DNA from: Diplosphaera chodatii | Taxonomy: Eukaryota > Chlorophyta > Trebouxiophyceae > Prasiolales > Stichococcaceae | DNA length: 64,000 bases | Assembly: GCA_032358165.1 (NCBI GenBank) | Contig: JAALGY010000057.1 | Span: forward strand, 2,480,001-2,544,000 | Direction: 5' to 3' | In this document: positions 22,999 through 34,668 of the stretch, piece after piece | Layout: every line of letters starts with the position of its first letter | Numbering within the stretch: position 1 is the first letter of the stretch | Made by a program: the position numbers and the translations under genes | Notes under the pieces: generated by a model | Database searches by the model: none | What the model was told of the DNA's origin: nothing | What the model saw: only the letters and a program-made list of their open reading frames with translations

Positions 22999-25336
22999 CT
23001 AGTAGATGTCCTCGCCACCCTCAACCTGTGAGGTCATGGTATCACAGAGTGAGCAGACACCACCAAGAGATGATTCCAGCACCAACAACCAGCAGGAAGC
23101 AATGGTGCCTGTAGGGTCGATCATCACCTCGCCAGGGAAGTTGCCAGAGCCGATGGCTGCCGCAAAGAAGAACAGGATCCAGCCCGCCAGGGCAAAGCCG
23201 GCGGCGTCAGCATATGCTGGCATCGGGATGCCTAAATGCACAACGAATCATGCTAAGACTCTGGTCAAATTTCGTATGCAGAGGCACACGAGGAGCGGCT
23301 CGATATATACAAATGGCTCGTCGGTACTCAGACGTACCCAGCTGACCCAGAGGGCCCTTGCCGTTCTGGAAGTACTCGCCCACCTGTGAGAATACAACAG
23401 ACTGGTGCAGCCAATGGAAGGGTCATTAGGAGGCACAATGCAACGCGGCATCACACCTTGTATGACCTATGATGCATATATATACTGATCAGCTGAGGCA
23501 ACAGATGCAGGTCTAAGGCAGCATGTGAGGGGCGCACCAGGCTTGCTGCGAAGCCAATCATGGCCACACGACCAACGAACAGCTCGTTGGCCTTTGTGAA
23601 GCCTGTCATTGCATGCAACAAACGGGTCGGCGATGCGTCATACATGAATGACATAAAGTGTTCTCAAGGATGTGCAAAATATGGGTTGCAAAGTAGTGGC
23701 GCAGGTAAGCTGCAAGACGCACCAAAGTCTGTGATGCCCAGGAACTTCTTCGGCTTCTGAATGGGGTCCACCTGCAGCACAACTTGCACACCACTGCTTC
23801 GCAGCTTGTGACATGTCAGTTCATGCAAGCCTTAGCCAGACTTGTAAACGTCTCCATGACATGCACAGGCTGCCAGACCACCGGTGGTCACCTTGCTGGG
23901 CTTCTGCACGCCGCCGGCTGGGCGCTTCCGCACGTCCCGCTGGTTGTCCTCGTCGAAGGTGGGTGAGGCGGGGTTCAGTGCCGTCACGAAGTTGAAGGCC
24001 ACCTGTTTGGTTTACCAGCCACCGTGTGAGCCTTACACTGGTACACACATGACCAGGTGACACACCAACTCACTATGCTTGATTGACAGAAGTACTTGTT
24101 GTTTGTCGGTTAATTTGTGTCACGTACCAGTCCAGCAATGGCAGCGCCAATCAGAGGCCGCGGCAGCAGCGTCTCCAGTGACAGCTGGCTGACAGCACCC
24201 TGCACAAGCAGCACCACCATCGAAACTCTGCGAGTCAGTCTGCGTGACAAGGACGATCACAGCCACCGCGCTGCGCAGAGTATCTTCTCTCAGGCGCTCG
24301 ATCAAGACCGTACCTTGCCAGTAAACAGCTCGCCGATGACCTCAGCAAAGAAGCCAGTCATAGCAAGCCGGCCTGCGCCCCCAATAGCACACTCAGTGTC
24401 ATGGTGATGACGACAGCACTTACTTTGCCAGAGGCCAATACACAACAAAGCTGCATGATGGTTTGTGGGTGTTCAGCAGCACTTTCATATACTACTGAGG
24501 ACATACGGGTCAAACCTGTGATGATCTCACGGCGGCGTGTGAAGGCAGATCCGGGGGAATCCACCTTCTTGGCCTGCAAGCCCGCAGCATGAATACATTA
24601 GATTTGAACCTATTCCAGCTCAACCGCCACATTGAGTGGCATTCAAAATCGGAAGGTCACAGGCGTCAACAGGCGCCAAGGGCTGGCTGGCGTTGACACC
24701 GTGCTTTTGCACATGGCAATGAAGCATGTTGTCTGCACATTACGGCCATTGATGCGCCAACCTTAGGGTCGTAGTCGGCCTTCTTCTTCAGCTGGTTGCT
24801 GAACCTGTCCAAGGGCTGCACACAGCAACACAGCAATCAGTGGCATCGGTGTGCGACTTCGGCAGGTGACCATCGATTCGACCACGACGACGGACCCCGA
24901 TGTGACTCGTAAGCGTTTCTTGAACATGAGCAAGATGATCCATGGGTCTGAGTTGTGCGGATACACAGCGATGGATAAGTCGAGTGCCCTTCGAAAAATT
25001 AGGCAGCTTCTCTCCACCATCATTATATGTGCAACTGCTGGAAGCGCCAAACCAGCGCGGAATATAGCTGTGGAAGATGATCCCGGCAGTCTCAAACCCA
25101 AAGAGACTAGCCGGGCCTGTCGACGATGATCGTCGATTGCAGAAAACAGCAAGCTCATGACAAGGTAAAATGCACACCCCAGCGCGCGGCGCGATCGGTG
25201 CGGAGCGGGCTGCTGGGCTGAGCTTTGCTGGGCGTGCCACGAGCGGGCTGCCTGACAGTGCGCGGCTCTGTGTGCTGGTGCGGGCTGTGCTCGAACGCAG
25301 CATCTGCACGTTGCTCGACATCATCATGGTCGCCAT
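22999..25336 (-). CDS. PsbS-like four-helix LHC-superfamily protein
   Basis: Thylakoid membrane protein resembling the photosystem II 22-kDa subunit, which triggers energy-dependent quenching. Eleven exons assemble with consistent phases. Exon 1 (25178-25336) is a 53-residue transit peptide (MATMMMSSNVQMLRSS). The mature part has two related halves: FTRRREIITGRLAMTGFFAE...IGELFTGKGAVSQLSLET and GFTKANELFVGRVAMIGFAA...VGEYFQNGKGPLGQLG, each with a helix of the GRxAMxGF type followed by a second hydrophobic segment (LIGAAIAGLVAFNFVTALNP; AGFALAGWILFFFAAAIG). The end is VEGGEDIY with TAG 22999-23001. The total of about 270 residues equals a PsbS precursor. The loop glutamates that sense lumen pH in plant PsbS are not evident in either half, so it may be a divergent member rather than orthologous PsbS. 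Confidence 0.78.
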
Positions 25337-25828
25337 GTCTGCGATCGTGTTTGTTGAAAAGCAACGACAAGGACGATTGAGGTGCATGTAATGATCTAGT
25401 TTTCAGCGTACAGAAACAGTGATGACAGTGGCATTTGCGTTCTGTGCAACACAGTCGACGCCGATGTTTCCTCGGGAGATGACAGGGGCAAGAAGTGGCT
25501 TCGCGAGCTACGTGGAACAATAAGACTGCTCGAAAGTCCAGCACTCAGGCTGCAGCTGCTTACTTATTGCCACCCATCGGCAGTAAAGCGGTTGAAACAA
25601 ACAGGCCGCAGCTGCCAACAACAGCTCAGCACACAGCAGCTTCTCCTTCGACCTCAAAGAGGTAACCCTTGTTCGGAAGAAGCGTCATACAACAGGCGTC
25701 CAGCAACGTGTCATGCAAACCATCATCGCCGTGATCGCCGCTGCACCATCTGGAAACCATCATCGTCCACCTGCGCCAACAAACCGCACACGGTCCCACG
25801 GGAGCCACGGTGCAGACTATAGCAGTTC
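25337..25828. other. Intergenic spacer
   Basis: This 492-bp gap lies between the PsbS-like start and the TSR2-like stop, both genes on the minus strand. It should contain the PsbS-like promoter. No exon or RNA gene is recognised. Confidence 0.5.
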
Positions 25829-27018
25829 TCATCTACTACCATGGCTGCAGAGCCTTCTAACCAGATGCACCTGCGGCGGTGGGCGCCGAGGTTGTGAGGG
25901 CGCTGCCGCCGGGGCGTCTTCGTCCATGTCATCGCTGCCGCTGGCGTCCTCATCGTCAGAGCATGAGTCCGATGCAGTGCCGCCGGCAACCTCTGCCTGC
26001 ATCAGGTAAAATTGAGGGCATGAGAGGACTTCCGCGCCAGATTCACGACCATCTTTGAACATGGTGCAGGCAGGGGTCCCAGAGAACTATGGCTGACACC
26101 ACACGCATGCGTGACATGCAGCCTGAATGTCTGATGCCGTGGGGTCAGCAGGCAGGCACCTGCGAAACGGACGCCATTGCTGCGCTCTGGTTGGGGTGCA
26201 CCGCCATGCGCAGGCGCTGCAGCTCTGACAGGTCCCCGGCGCAGCAGCCCTGCCACAGCTTTAGCAGCGCCTGAGACACCTGCGCACGTGTTTCCACCAG
26301 GATTCACCTCGCTTCCGACGTGGTACGTTACTGTGGCGAATCCCATACATGGCAGCCCGAGCCCAACTGCCATGCAGAATCGCAGATAGCATGATCATGA
26401 GCAGGTTCAAACAGCAGGGCGGCATTTGCCTCGGTCATGTTCATCTGGCATTGCAGCACATCCAGTACAAGAACAGAGCTGTTGTCATCCTTGATTTACC
26501 ATTCTGGGCGAGTCATCCTCCAACTCCACGTTGAAATCACCGCTCATGATTTCATCCAGGTCTACCTCCAGGTCATCAGCATAGTGCTCTGTGCAGCAGG
26601 GAAGAACGTCAGCAGCGTGCAAGGCAATGACGACCTGTTGAGCATGCACAGCCGAGGTCATCCATGCCTCAATGTTTTCCTAGCGCACAGCTCTAAGGCA
26701 TGATCGGCCACCTGTGTTGTTGTAGAACCAGCCGAGCACATCGCGAATCAAGGCGTCCGCCTTGGCAGCGCTGTCTGGCCCACCCCAGCCCTGCAGGGAC
26801 AGAGCAGCACGCTTGCATGCTGCCACTTCAATGCTGTAACATGGTCGCCATACATCATGATCTCTCCATGCACCAATGTCCTGGTAATGGTTAGACTCGA
26901 ACATGCGTTGTGTGTATGTCACCTGCTCTACTGCCAGCTGTAGTGCCGTCCATCTGCGGAATATGATGGCTGCACCCTCCTCGAATCCTGGGCGCGCTGC
27001 CGCCGGCAGGCGTAGCAC
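25829..27018 (-). CDS. TSR2-like pre-rRNA processing protein (WGG motif)
   Basis: Homologue of TSR2, the chaperone that escorts RPS26 (eS26) into the small ribosomal subunit. The first recognised exon encodes GFEEGAAIIFRRWTALQLAVEQ. The next gives the hallmark GWGGPDSAAKADALIRDVL and WFYNN, followed by DDLEVDLDEIMSGDFNVELE and then VSQALLKLWQGCCAGDLSEL. The final exon is acidic (SDSCSDDEDASGSDDMDEDA) and Pro-rich, with the stop at 25829. Order, spacing and acidic tail all fit the family. The start codon is not resolved: upstream of 27018 the frame continues through an Ala-rich stretch to about 27050 and then meets a stop, so a short 5' exon is probably missing from this model. Confidence 0.8.
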
Positions 27019-27059
27019 CGGTGCTGCCGCGGCACTTTTTGCCGCAGCTGCATGCAGAG

Positions 27060-27624
27060 TGCGCTACTTACTGGCTCTATCTTGTAATATGTAGTACGTC
27101 ATAAATGCATGCATCGCAGGGCTGGTGTGTGCCTGCACGCATGCATGCTGCCGCTCATGCGGTCACACACCAGCTGACCACTGCTTCGACGCCAGCTTGA
27201 AAAGCTGCCTGCTGCTGCCTTCAGTCTGAAATGTATGTGCTCACAGCCGTGCAATGCTAACGCACGATCGGCTGCTAGTGGCCTTTAACTCGGGTACGCG
27301 GTGTTGGTGCCTGTCAAGGTGGTGCGACCAGTATGATGCCTCAGTCGCTTGCCGCTTAACCAAACAAGGTACAGATCAAGCAGCGTTCCACTGTTTTTGT
27401 AAGTGTGCATTCCGATATATCACCTGCTGCAGTGGTGCGAAACAGGCTGAGTGTGCTGCTACAGGGTGGGGTGCTCTTTCACAGGTACAAGGGGTATAAA
27501 GGTACCCCTTGCACAGGTAACCAGTGTCTGTTTGCAGTAACTGAATATATACCGTTTGGTACTCCCCGCCGTCCACCCCTTTGGGGGTCAATTCACTTCA
27601 CTTCACCTAACCGCAGCGCTTCAG
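27060..27624. other. Intergenic spacer with two small hairpins
   Basis: Region between the TSR2-like 5' end and the MBOAT 3' end. It has an 11-bp inverted repeat (27121-27131 with 27164-27174) and a 9-bp one (27488-27496 with 27503-27511). No coding exon is recognised. The hairpins are too short and isolated to call a transposon. Confidence 0.5.
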
Positions 27625-30463
27625 TTATACAGTCTTCTGTAGCCCATCTACAGGACACGTCCGACGGTCTGTGGCTGCTTCATGTTCCCGCAGCGCAAAC
27701 ATGAGGTGCGCCGCAGCGTAAAACACCAACAGCGCTGCGCACACAAACACCGGCTGAGCCAGCAGCTCCCGTAGCAATGGCACCAGCCCGGCCGGCCCAA
27801 CGACAAAGCCCGCAAGGTTGGCTGCCATCAGGCCGGCAATGTTGGCTGCAGCCGCTGCTGCGCACAGATGCCGCCACGCGCCGCTGTCTCGGAGCGCTTG
27901 TAGCTCCGGCCGCCTTGCCAGCCACTTCGCGCCCTGTAGCAATTGACGACAGACCGTGTCACCTCGTATGATGCGAGGTGACGACGATGCGCTCCTACCA
28001 CCGAAAAAACAGCGCGATGTCGAGCACCACCCCATGCATAAGGTTTTCTTGGCAAAAGTACCCACCACCTCCGGCGCAAGCAGCAGGGACGAGAGCCACG
28101 CCCAGGCCAGCAGGCGCCACTCCAGGTCGTGCCACAGCGCGACGAAGGTGAAGATCGGCCACACGTTGGCGGCGCGCCAGGCGCCGCCGCCGAGCGGCAC
28201 GTACATGTAGCGCACCAGCCACAGGTTGAAGGACGCGTGCCAGTTTCGCCAGAAGCCCTGGCATTCCAAATGTCGATGTCTTTACCAGGCTCTGGCACAG
28301 GTAGTGGCATCATTAACAAGCAAGTGACGTCCAACTGCAACCCCCCAGCCAGCCAGCCAGCCAGCCAGCCAGACGGACTGCAACGAGCAAGATAACCATC
28401 GAGTGCTCGCTGCAACTCCAGCCCTTAGCAAGCTAGCCGCCACACCTCGATGTCATAATTGTTTGCAAAGCAGCGGCGGATGTTCTCCGGCGCATCCATG
28501 CCCGCGGCAAGCGATGCCAATCGGAAAAAGCGCCACACCACAGTGAACTTCAGCCATATGAAGCTGAGCACCCACCTGCACACAGCAGAAAGAAGCTCAC
28601 ATACCTAAGCAGCCATCACAATGATACGTGCTGTGCTTCTTGTCCTGTTGCAAAGAGAGCCTCAGAACACAGCACTGCCTCACCAGCCTGTTAGTGCAGC
28701 CAGGAGTGGCGTGAGTGCCGGGTGGCTGGACGGCACGCCTGTCGCTGCTGCATCAGCGGCCGCCTTGCGCCAGACTGGCAGCCCAAAGCGCTGGACCGCA
28801 TTGAAGTACAGCGTGTGCGTGAGCACCTCCAGGCACAGCAGCGTGCTGAGCCACCTCAAGCCATACACTGCGACCTGCAGCAGTGGAACGGCATAAACAA
28901 ACGGTCATGTTTCGTTCGGAAATTTCCATCGCAGACACACCGAAAGCTGCTGACGAAAGGTGCTGACGAGAGCTCAGCCAAGACAAGCAGTGGACAATGG
29001 TTCAAATGTGCAGTCGATCAGGCATTCGGACCTGCCTGCTGCCGATGCTGCTCCTAGACTGCCGCTGGCTTGCGAAGGCGTTGAAGGTAAGTATGGGTCC
29101 TGCTAGGTACAGGGGTGGGTAGAGCACATACTCGAAGAAGCGTGCGGAACTGTACTCGCTGAGGGGCAGCGCCGCGGCTGCCTGAGCCTGCACATCGACA
29201 GTCGATACCATGCCGTCAGTCCCATTGTCAACTACACAGTGTGAGGCATGAGTCCGCGCAGCAGCTGGCAATCAAGGGCTGCGCCAGCCCGTGCACCTAG
29301 CCCAGCACCTTGAGGCTGGGCTGGTCTGCTGTCGGCTGCCGGGGGGCCAGCGCCTGCAGATGCTGTCCGCCCGCCGCAGCCTGCCTCGCCCAATGCAGGT
29401 CCATGCCGAAGCTGACGAGGCGCAGCACCACCAGGTTGTACATGATGTGCCACCGCATCATGCCCCTGCGCAGCTCGTCTGGCATGCTGGCAGGTCATCC
29501 CACAGCCGAACCCACATACCAGCATAATGGCAGGCACGTACGCATGTCGCAACGAAGGCGTGTGACCGGACCGTACCTGCTGCTGTCCAGTGCTGCCAAT
29601 GCTGGTGCCAGATGTGCAAACTTGCCGCCGTCTGTTACACGGGCCAGGAGTAGGCTGCCAAAACTGAATGCCCAGATGCAGGGCGGCCTGGTCATCAGCA
29701 AGCCACTCTCAGCTGCATTGCCATCAGCAGCGGCGCTTGTGTCATGTGTCACATGCAGCCGCAGGGCCCCGCACCCTGCAGCTGTGCCGGCGGTGAGCCG
29801 TGCTACAGCGAGTGCGGCAGCGCTGAGTGCCAAGGGGAACGCTGCCGCTGCGCCGTGCAAGACGGCTGCGCACTGGGCACACGATGTCAGGTCGCTGCTT
29901 GCCACGATGCACCATGACACATGTACATCGCACAGCATTGTTTGCCAGCACTGACCTCACCAAGGTAGCAGAGCGAATAGACAAGAACCACTATTGTGTG
30001 GACACTGCTTAATGTCCAGCGCTGTGCCTGCACCACCCTGGCTTCACATGAGCAACAGAGATGTCATCAGGACATTGGAGAATTAGATGTACATCGGTGC
30101 ACTTGTCTCACCGCACGGCTGGCTGCAGCAAAGGCTGCCATTGCAGCTGTTGCCATTGGCAGGCCGTCCCTGAACTGACGCCATTGAATGTCTGATAGGT
30201 CCTGCGCACTATGACAGGTGTGTCGGTCCACTTCAGACGCCTGCCAACCGGAAAGATGCATTTCCTCGGCAGGGGCACTGTTTGGGAGCTCACCACGCTG
30301 CGCCCAAATAGCCAGCCCTGTCGCAGGCCGGGCAGCTGTGCGCTGCGTGGGCCCTGGGCATCGAACGCCGCCGAGAGGCTGCTGCCACGCACGATGAAAC
30401 TCACAAGGGCGGCCCCAACAACCTGAGGGTCAGCGAAGAAGAAGGTGTGGCACCCCACAAGCT
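27625..30463 (-). CDS. MBOAT acyltransferase, GUP1/HHAT-like (5' end unresolved)
   Basis: Multi-pass membrane-bound O-acyltransferase, probably in the ER. Exons in order encode ADPQVVGAALVSFIVRG and PGLRQGWLFGRS (about 30300-30463), SDIQWRQFRDGLP, an extra Ala-rich hydrophobic part, RWHIMYNLVVLRLVSFGMDL, FFEYVLYPPLYLAGPILTFN, WVLSFIWLKFTVVWRFFRLA, APENIRRCFANNYDIE, and GFWRNWHASFNLWLVRYMYV with PLGG. Then comes VALWHDLEWRLLAWAWLSSL, which holds the conserved His of the family. The last exon ends GLQKTV at TAA 27625-27627. The order and the FWRNWHxSFN and WHDLEW motifs are those of GUP1/HHAT proteins. GUP1 acts on GPI-anchor lipids in yeast; the acceptor here is unknown. A 5' exon with the start codon must lie upstream of 30463 and was not identified. 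Confidence 0.85.
28346..28374. repeat. (CCAG)n microsatellite in an MBOAT intron
   Basis: About seven CCAG units in a row, lying between the exon encoding NNYDIE and the exon starting GFWRNW. It is intronic and not expected to be coding. Confidence 0.7.
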
Positions 30464-31130
30464 AGCACTGCAATGTCATGCTTGCATACTTTTGGTTTGA
30501 AATGCACACAGATGTCTGACCAGCGCATAAAGGCTGATCTGCGCTCGTCTGAATCGCGATGAAGGGCAGTGTTGTGCAGATAGCGTTGACGGCGCTGCCG
30601 TCATTGCTGATGTTGCTGGTGCTGCAGCATGCAGCAGCGCTACATGCTCCACTCGAGTGCTCAGGCAAGCGCGAGCACTGGATGCTGAGCAGAATGTCTG
30701 ACAGAGGAACCAAAAATGTGCAGTCAGTAGCTGCACTGCGACCTGTTGGTGAATCCTATTAGGCAGTCTCCACGACGACCTGCAGCAGTTCCTGTATATC
30801 GGTGCAGGTTCGACGGCAATCGTGAGGCTGAACCGCGAAGCCGAAGATGTATGATATGTGCACCACTTGCAGATCAACAAACGCTATACAGCAGCCGGAT
30901 CCCCCCCCTGTGCCGGTGGCCGGTGCACCCTGCAGCAGCAGCTGCCGACGTGGCGCTGACGCGGCGAGATGACGTGAAGTCGAGATCATTCTTGACAGCA
31001 ATGCCAGGGGCGACAGCACAGCAGACAGGTTGCACATAACAGTCACACTTCGCGCACATCACCACTTTCCTACTTGCTGCACCACTTGTATCGCCCGCGA
31101 CAGCACTTGCAGGCAGTGCTGCAGTATATC
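30464..31130. promoter_or_regulatory. Divergent 5' region between MBOAT and DUF1517 genes
   Basis: The two flanking genes point away from each other, so this 667-bp stretch holds the missing 5' exon of the MBOAT gene and the promoter of the DUF1517 gene. Open frames of 80-130 residues on the minus strand show no convincing family motif. Confidence 0.4.
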
Positions 31131-32477
31131 ATGGCAGCTCTCACCCTGTCGCATGCGCAGGTGCAGCAGGCAGCGCCAGCGACTCTGCGGAAACAGACAG
31201 CAGCGCTGCGGCTGCGGCCTTGCACACTCCTGCACCACCCACAGCCCATGGCACTCCGGCAAGCACGACAGCACCTCGTCGCCCGAGCCAGCATGCAGCG
31301 GCAGGATGCGCAGCAGGCTGACATGAGCTTCGACCGTGACGACTCCAGCATTGTCGACGTTACGCCAGAGGGCTACGTCGACGTCGAGGTGCTTTCTGCA
31401 CCCCAGCAGGAGCGGCAACAGCAGCGCCCTGCGTGGTGGCAGCTGGGACAGCGGCTCGCAAAGGGCGCTGCAGTCTTCGCCATGGCCATGGCGCTGGCGC
31501 TTGCGCCATTGTCAGGCAGTGCTTGGGCGGCCCGCAGCGGCGGCAGGATCGGCGGTGCAGGCTTCAGCGCAGCCCGAGGCAGCAGCGGCGGCTTCAGCAG
31601 AGGCCTCGCTGGCGGCATGAGCCGCGGCTACGGCGGAGGTGGCATGCTTGGCGGCGGCGGGATGCGCATGGCGCCCTCACCCTCCATCACCCTCATGCCC
31701 CGCACACACTTCGGCTTCGGCGGCTTCAGCCCCTTTGGCGGCTGGGGCTACCCGGGCTACTACGGCGGCGGCTACGGCGCCCCCGTGGTGTCAAGTGGCG
31801 GCGGCGGCGGCGGTCTGTTCACGCTGCTTGCGCTGGGCGTGCTGGGCTACGCAGCACTGCAGATCCTGCCGCGGCTCGCCGGCGGCGGCGACGAGTCAGG
31901 CTACGGACGGTGCACAGTCGCCAAGGTGCAGATTGGGCTGACGGGCACGGCGGTCAGCCTGAAGCGCGATTTGGAGCGCATCGCCAAGCGCGCCGACACG
32001 AACACCAGCGACGGCCTCAACTTTGTCCTGCAAGAGACCGTGCTCGCACTGCTGCGGCACCCAGAGTACTGCCAGTACGGTGTAGCCAGCACGAAGGGCG
32101 TGCGCGGGCTGGACGCTGCTGAGGACCGCTTCAATGAGGCGTCCATGCGGGAGCGTGGCAAGTTCGAGGAGGAGACCTTTGTCAATGTTTCTGGCCGCAC
32201 CCGCAACACCTCAGACCAGGGTCGGTATGCACGCAGCAGCCGGGGGCCGACGGGAGATGAGCTCATTGTGGTGACCGTGCTCGTCGCCACCGACGGGAAG
32301 CTGGACGTCCCCACCATCAACAGCCAGCAGTCGCTGCGCACAGCGCTCAACCGCCTTGGCTCCCTGCGCTCAGACCAGGTGCTGGCTGTTGAGGTGCTGT
32401 GGACGCCCCAGGAGGATGGTGACACCTTCACCAGGGACGAGCTCATGACCGACTACCCGAAGTTGAACACTCTGTGA
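31131..32477 (+). CDS. DUF1517 plastid membrane protein, full length, intronless
   Basis: Single-exon gene of 448 residues from ATG 31131. Residues 1 to about 50 form a transit peptide. A hydrophobic signal (AMAMALALAPLSGSAWA) is followed by the DUF1517 hallmark AARSGGRIGGAGFSAARGSS. Next come a Gly/Met-rich linker and a second membrane helix (LFTLLALGVLGYAALQIL). The globular DUF1517 domain then runs from CTVAKVQIGLTG to EVLWTPQEDGDTFTRDEL, ending LMTDYPKLNTL. DUF1517 proteins are conserved in cyanobacteria and plastids and lack an agreed biochemical function. An upstream open frame from 31074 has no ATG, so 31131 is the likely start. It is the first of three hallmark-bearing genes in 5 kb. 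Confidence 0.9.
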   Translation: MAALTLSHAQVQQAAPATLRKQTAALRLRPCTLLHHPQPMALRQARQHLVARASMQRQDAQQADMSFDRDDSSIVDVTPEGYVDVEVLSAPQQERQQQRPAWWQLGQRLAKGAAVFAMAMALALAPLSGSAWAARSGGRIGGAGFSAARGSSGGFSRGLAGGMSRGYGGGGMLGGGGMRMAPSPSITLMPRTHFGFGGFSPFGGWGYPGYYGGGYGAPVVSSGGGGGGLFTLLALGVLGYAALQILPRLAGGGDESGYGRCTVAKVQIGLTGTAVSLKRDLERIAKRADTNTSDGLNFVLQETVLALLRHPEYCQYGVASTKGVRGLDAAEDRFNEASMRERGKFEEETFVNVSGRTRNTSDQGRYARSSRGPTGDELIVVTVLVATDGKLDVPTINSQQSLRTALNRLGSLRSDQVLAVEVLWTPQEDGDTFTRDELMTDYPKLNTL

Positions 32478-32825
32478 GGCTTCTTGGAGAGGATGGCGGG
32501 CATGAACACATACCGCTTTTGTTTATCAGGGCTTAGCAACACCGCTGGTGTGTGCGGTCAGTGCATATGCATTGTGGCGGCTTCCAATGCAGTCGATAAG
32601 GACTTGCGGATCAAAATGCACCAATGCTGATGTAGAAGTATTTTAAGGGTTACACTTGCAAAATGGTTGCTCATGCTCATTGAAATACAGTAGGCAATTG
32701 TCGGGCTCTCTGCAGTTGCTGGTGTTTAGCCCTGTCTACTGTGTACGATCAGCATCGCACATCCACCTGGAAATCGAAATTCTGTACATCATGCCCTTGC
32801 TGCAATGTTGGATCGTGCATACCAT
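32478..32825. other. Convergent spacer within the DUF1517 cluster
   Basis: A 348-bp gap between two stop codons facing each other, AT-richer than the neighbouring exons. It presumably holds two 3' UTRs. Nothing else is seen. Confidence 0.5.
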
Positions 32826-34310
32826 CTAGCCAAAGAACCTCGCCCAAATTGCCCAGACTATCGTCCAAGCAAGCCACGAGCCACACACCAACATGTATGC
32901 AAACAGCACATAGCCTACAGCCGTAGCCTCCGCATCCGTCAAGGTGACATCCACGTCATCGGCGTCATCAAGCCATGGTGCACTGCAGCAATTTCAGCAG
33001 AATGCTCAAAGCACTGTAACTCAATGCAGCGTCTGATGCTCTCAAGCATGCATGTCGAGATGTCATCGTGTGCCCGAGAGCATTGCATCCAGCGTGTACT
33101 ACAAACTTATCCCATCACACACGAGCTAGCACCTGGATGAGTAGTCTGGCACATACAGGGATGGAGCTCCGCCACTGTTGATCGAGTAGTTCGTTTGAGG
33201 GGCTATAGTGATGGACGATGACGATGACGAGGAGCTGCTGGACGATGAGCTGCCTGCACATGATGGGCAGGGCGTCAGGGTGATGGCTACTGCACGCACG
33301 CACTAACTCAGGCTGTGCTGGTCAAGCGCTCATACACGGTAACACTCATGTGGATTGCACGGGGAAGCGAATACTGCTGCAAGAGCACGAGCAGGTTGCA
33401 GTTTGGAAGGTGTGTCATTGAACCTGATCGGCCGCTGGAGCTGCGGCGGCGCGGCTTGCTGCTGGAGCTGCCGCTGCTTGGCCGGCTCTTGCTGGGAGCC
33501 GAGCTCCCATCCCTTGAGGCACGGGAGGTGCTGCCTCTGGCCCGACTTGACGACCCGCCGCCCGAGCTGCTGCGGCCTGAGCCACCACTGTAGCTGCTGC
33601 TGCTGGATCCGCTGCTGCGGCTGGATCCTCTGCTGCGGCTTGAGCTGCTGCGGAAGGATGAGCCCCCACCGTAGGAGCGGCTGCTGCTGCCTCTCGAGGA
33701 GGAAAAGCTGGATCCACCCATGCGGCCGCCGCTGCGGGCCGCCCAAGCGTTGCCGCTCAGGGGCGCCAGCATCTGCACCAGAACGTGTGCTTGGCATGGC
33801 AGCATGGGACTGACTTACGACAAAGGAAACAGGCTTGTGGTCACTGGTCTTGTGTCCAGTGCTGCAACACAGCATGGCAATGTGCTGAGCAATGAAGACG
33901 TCTGGAGTGTGGTCTGAGCCGATGACACCCTGTATACCATGCATTCTCACCAGTGTCATGATCACTGTCACTGCTGCAGCGCCGTCCGCCATGCGCTGCC
34001 AGATCGTCGAGTAGACGTTCGAGCCAACAATAACGTCATCATCTGTGTTTGCAACCTTGCTGCGAACGTCTAAAACACGCATGCCACTGTCGACCCTAGC
34101 AAGCCTGGTGATCTGGTGCGGCTTTGCTGCAATAGCCTGCCTGATTTGCGCTATGGCGGTGGAGACAGGCGTGTGATGCACACGATGGCGGTTTCCTCCG
34201 GAAGCGTTGCACACAAGCTTGTTGGTCGGACCGCCCATGCAAACATGCTGCGGTCTGTGCCCCACTACTGCAGGCATGATCAAGGCTCGACATGCTGTCA
34301 CAACTGCCAT
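32826..34310 (-). CDS. DUF1517-related two-helix protein without the globular domain (copy B)
   Basis: Four exons with matching phases: 33951-34310, 33424-33772, 33133-33253 and 32826-32982. Exon 1 starts MAVVTACRALIMPAVVG, a probable transit peptide, and ends AAAVTVIMTL; exon 2 continues MLAPLSGNAWAARSGGRMGG, so the intron sits inside the signal, just before the AWA site. A long Ser/Gly/Arg-rich region follows. Exon 3 is a poly-Ser run and ITIAPQTNYSINSGGAPSLY. Exon 4 has acidic LDDADDVDVTLTDAEA, then a membrane helix (VGYVLFAYMLVCGSWLAW) and stop TAG 32826-32828. About 328 residues. It shares the hallmark of the gene at 31131 but ends after the second helix, lacking the DUF1517 domain. Function unknown. 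Confidence 0.72.
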
Positions 34311-34668
34311 GCTGCCTCAAACGATCTAACCCGATCTGTACGATGCTTGTGACCTTAGATCACGCGTTCGCGACGACACAATTCACTTCGCAGCAAAAGG
34401 ACAGACGCCGTGTCCAAGGTGCACAACATCTCGATTGCTCCGAGACTGGACACCGCATGCCGTCCTGCGGACACCAGTGCATGATCATCAGGCCGTTTGT
34501 TTGTGGGACCTCGCAGACTACTCTTTCAGGTGTGCTTCAACCTTTCTTGGTGCGAGAATGCACGTGATCAGCCTTCCGCGGATCGACGTGCTCTTGATCA
34601 TGCACAGATCACATGTGCAATGTCAGTCAGTGAAAACCTTTGGTGACAGATCGTCTGCAAGACGAATG
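34311..34668. promoter_or_regulatory. Shared promoter region of divergent copies B and C
   Basis: The 358-bp interval between the start codons of two head-to-head DUF1517-related genes. No exon is recognised. Its 3' border moves to 34731 if copy C starts at the later ATG. Confidence 0.45.

Noticed and set aside
33212..33304. Small acidic plus-strand ORF starting MDDDDDEELLDDEL
   Set aside because: It is the antisense of the poly-Ser exon 3 of DUF1517-related copy B, whose phases match the neighbouring exons.
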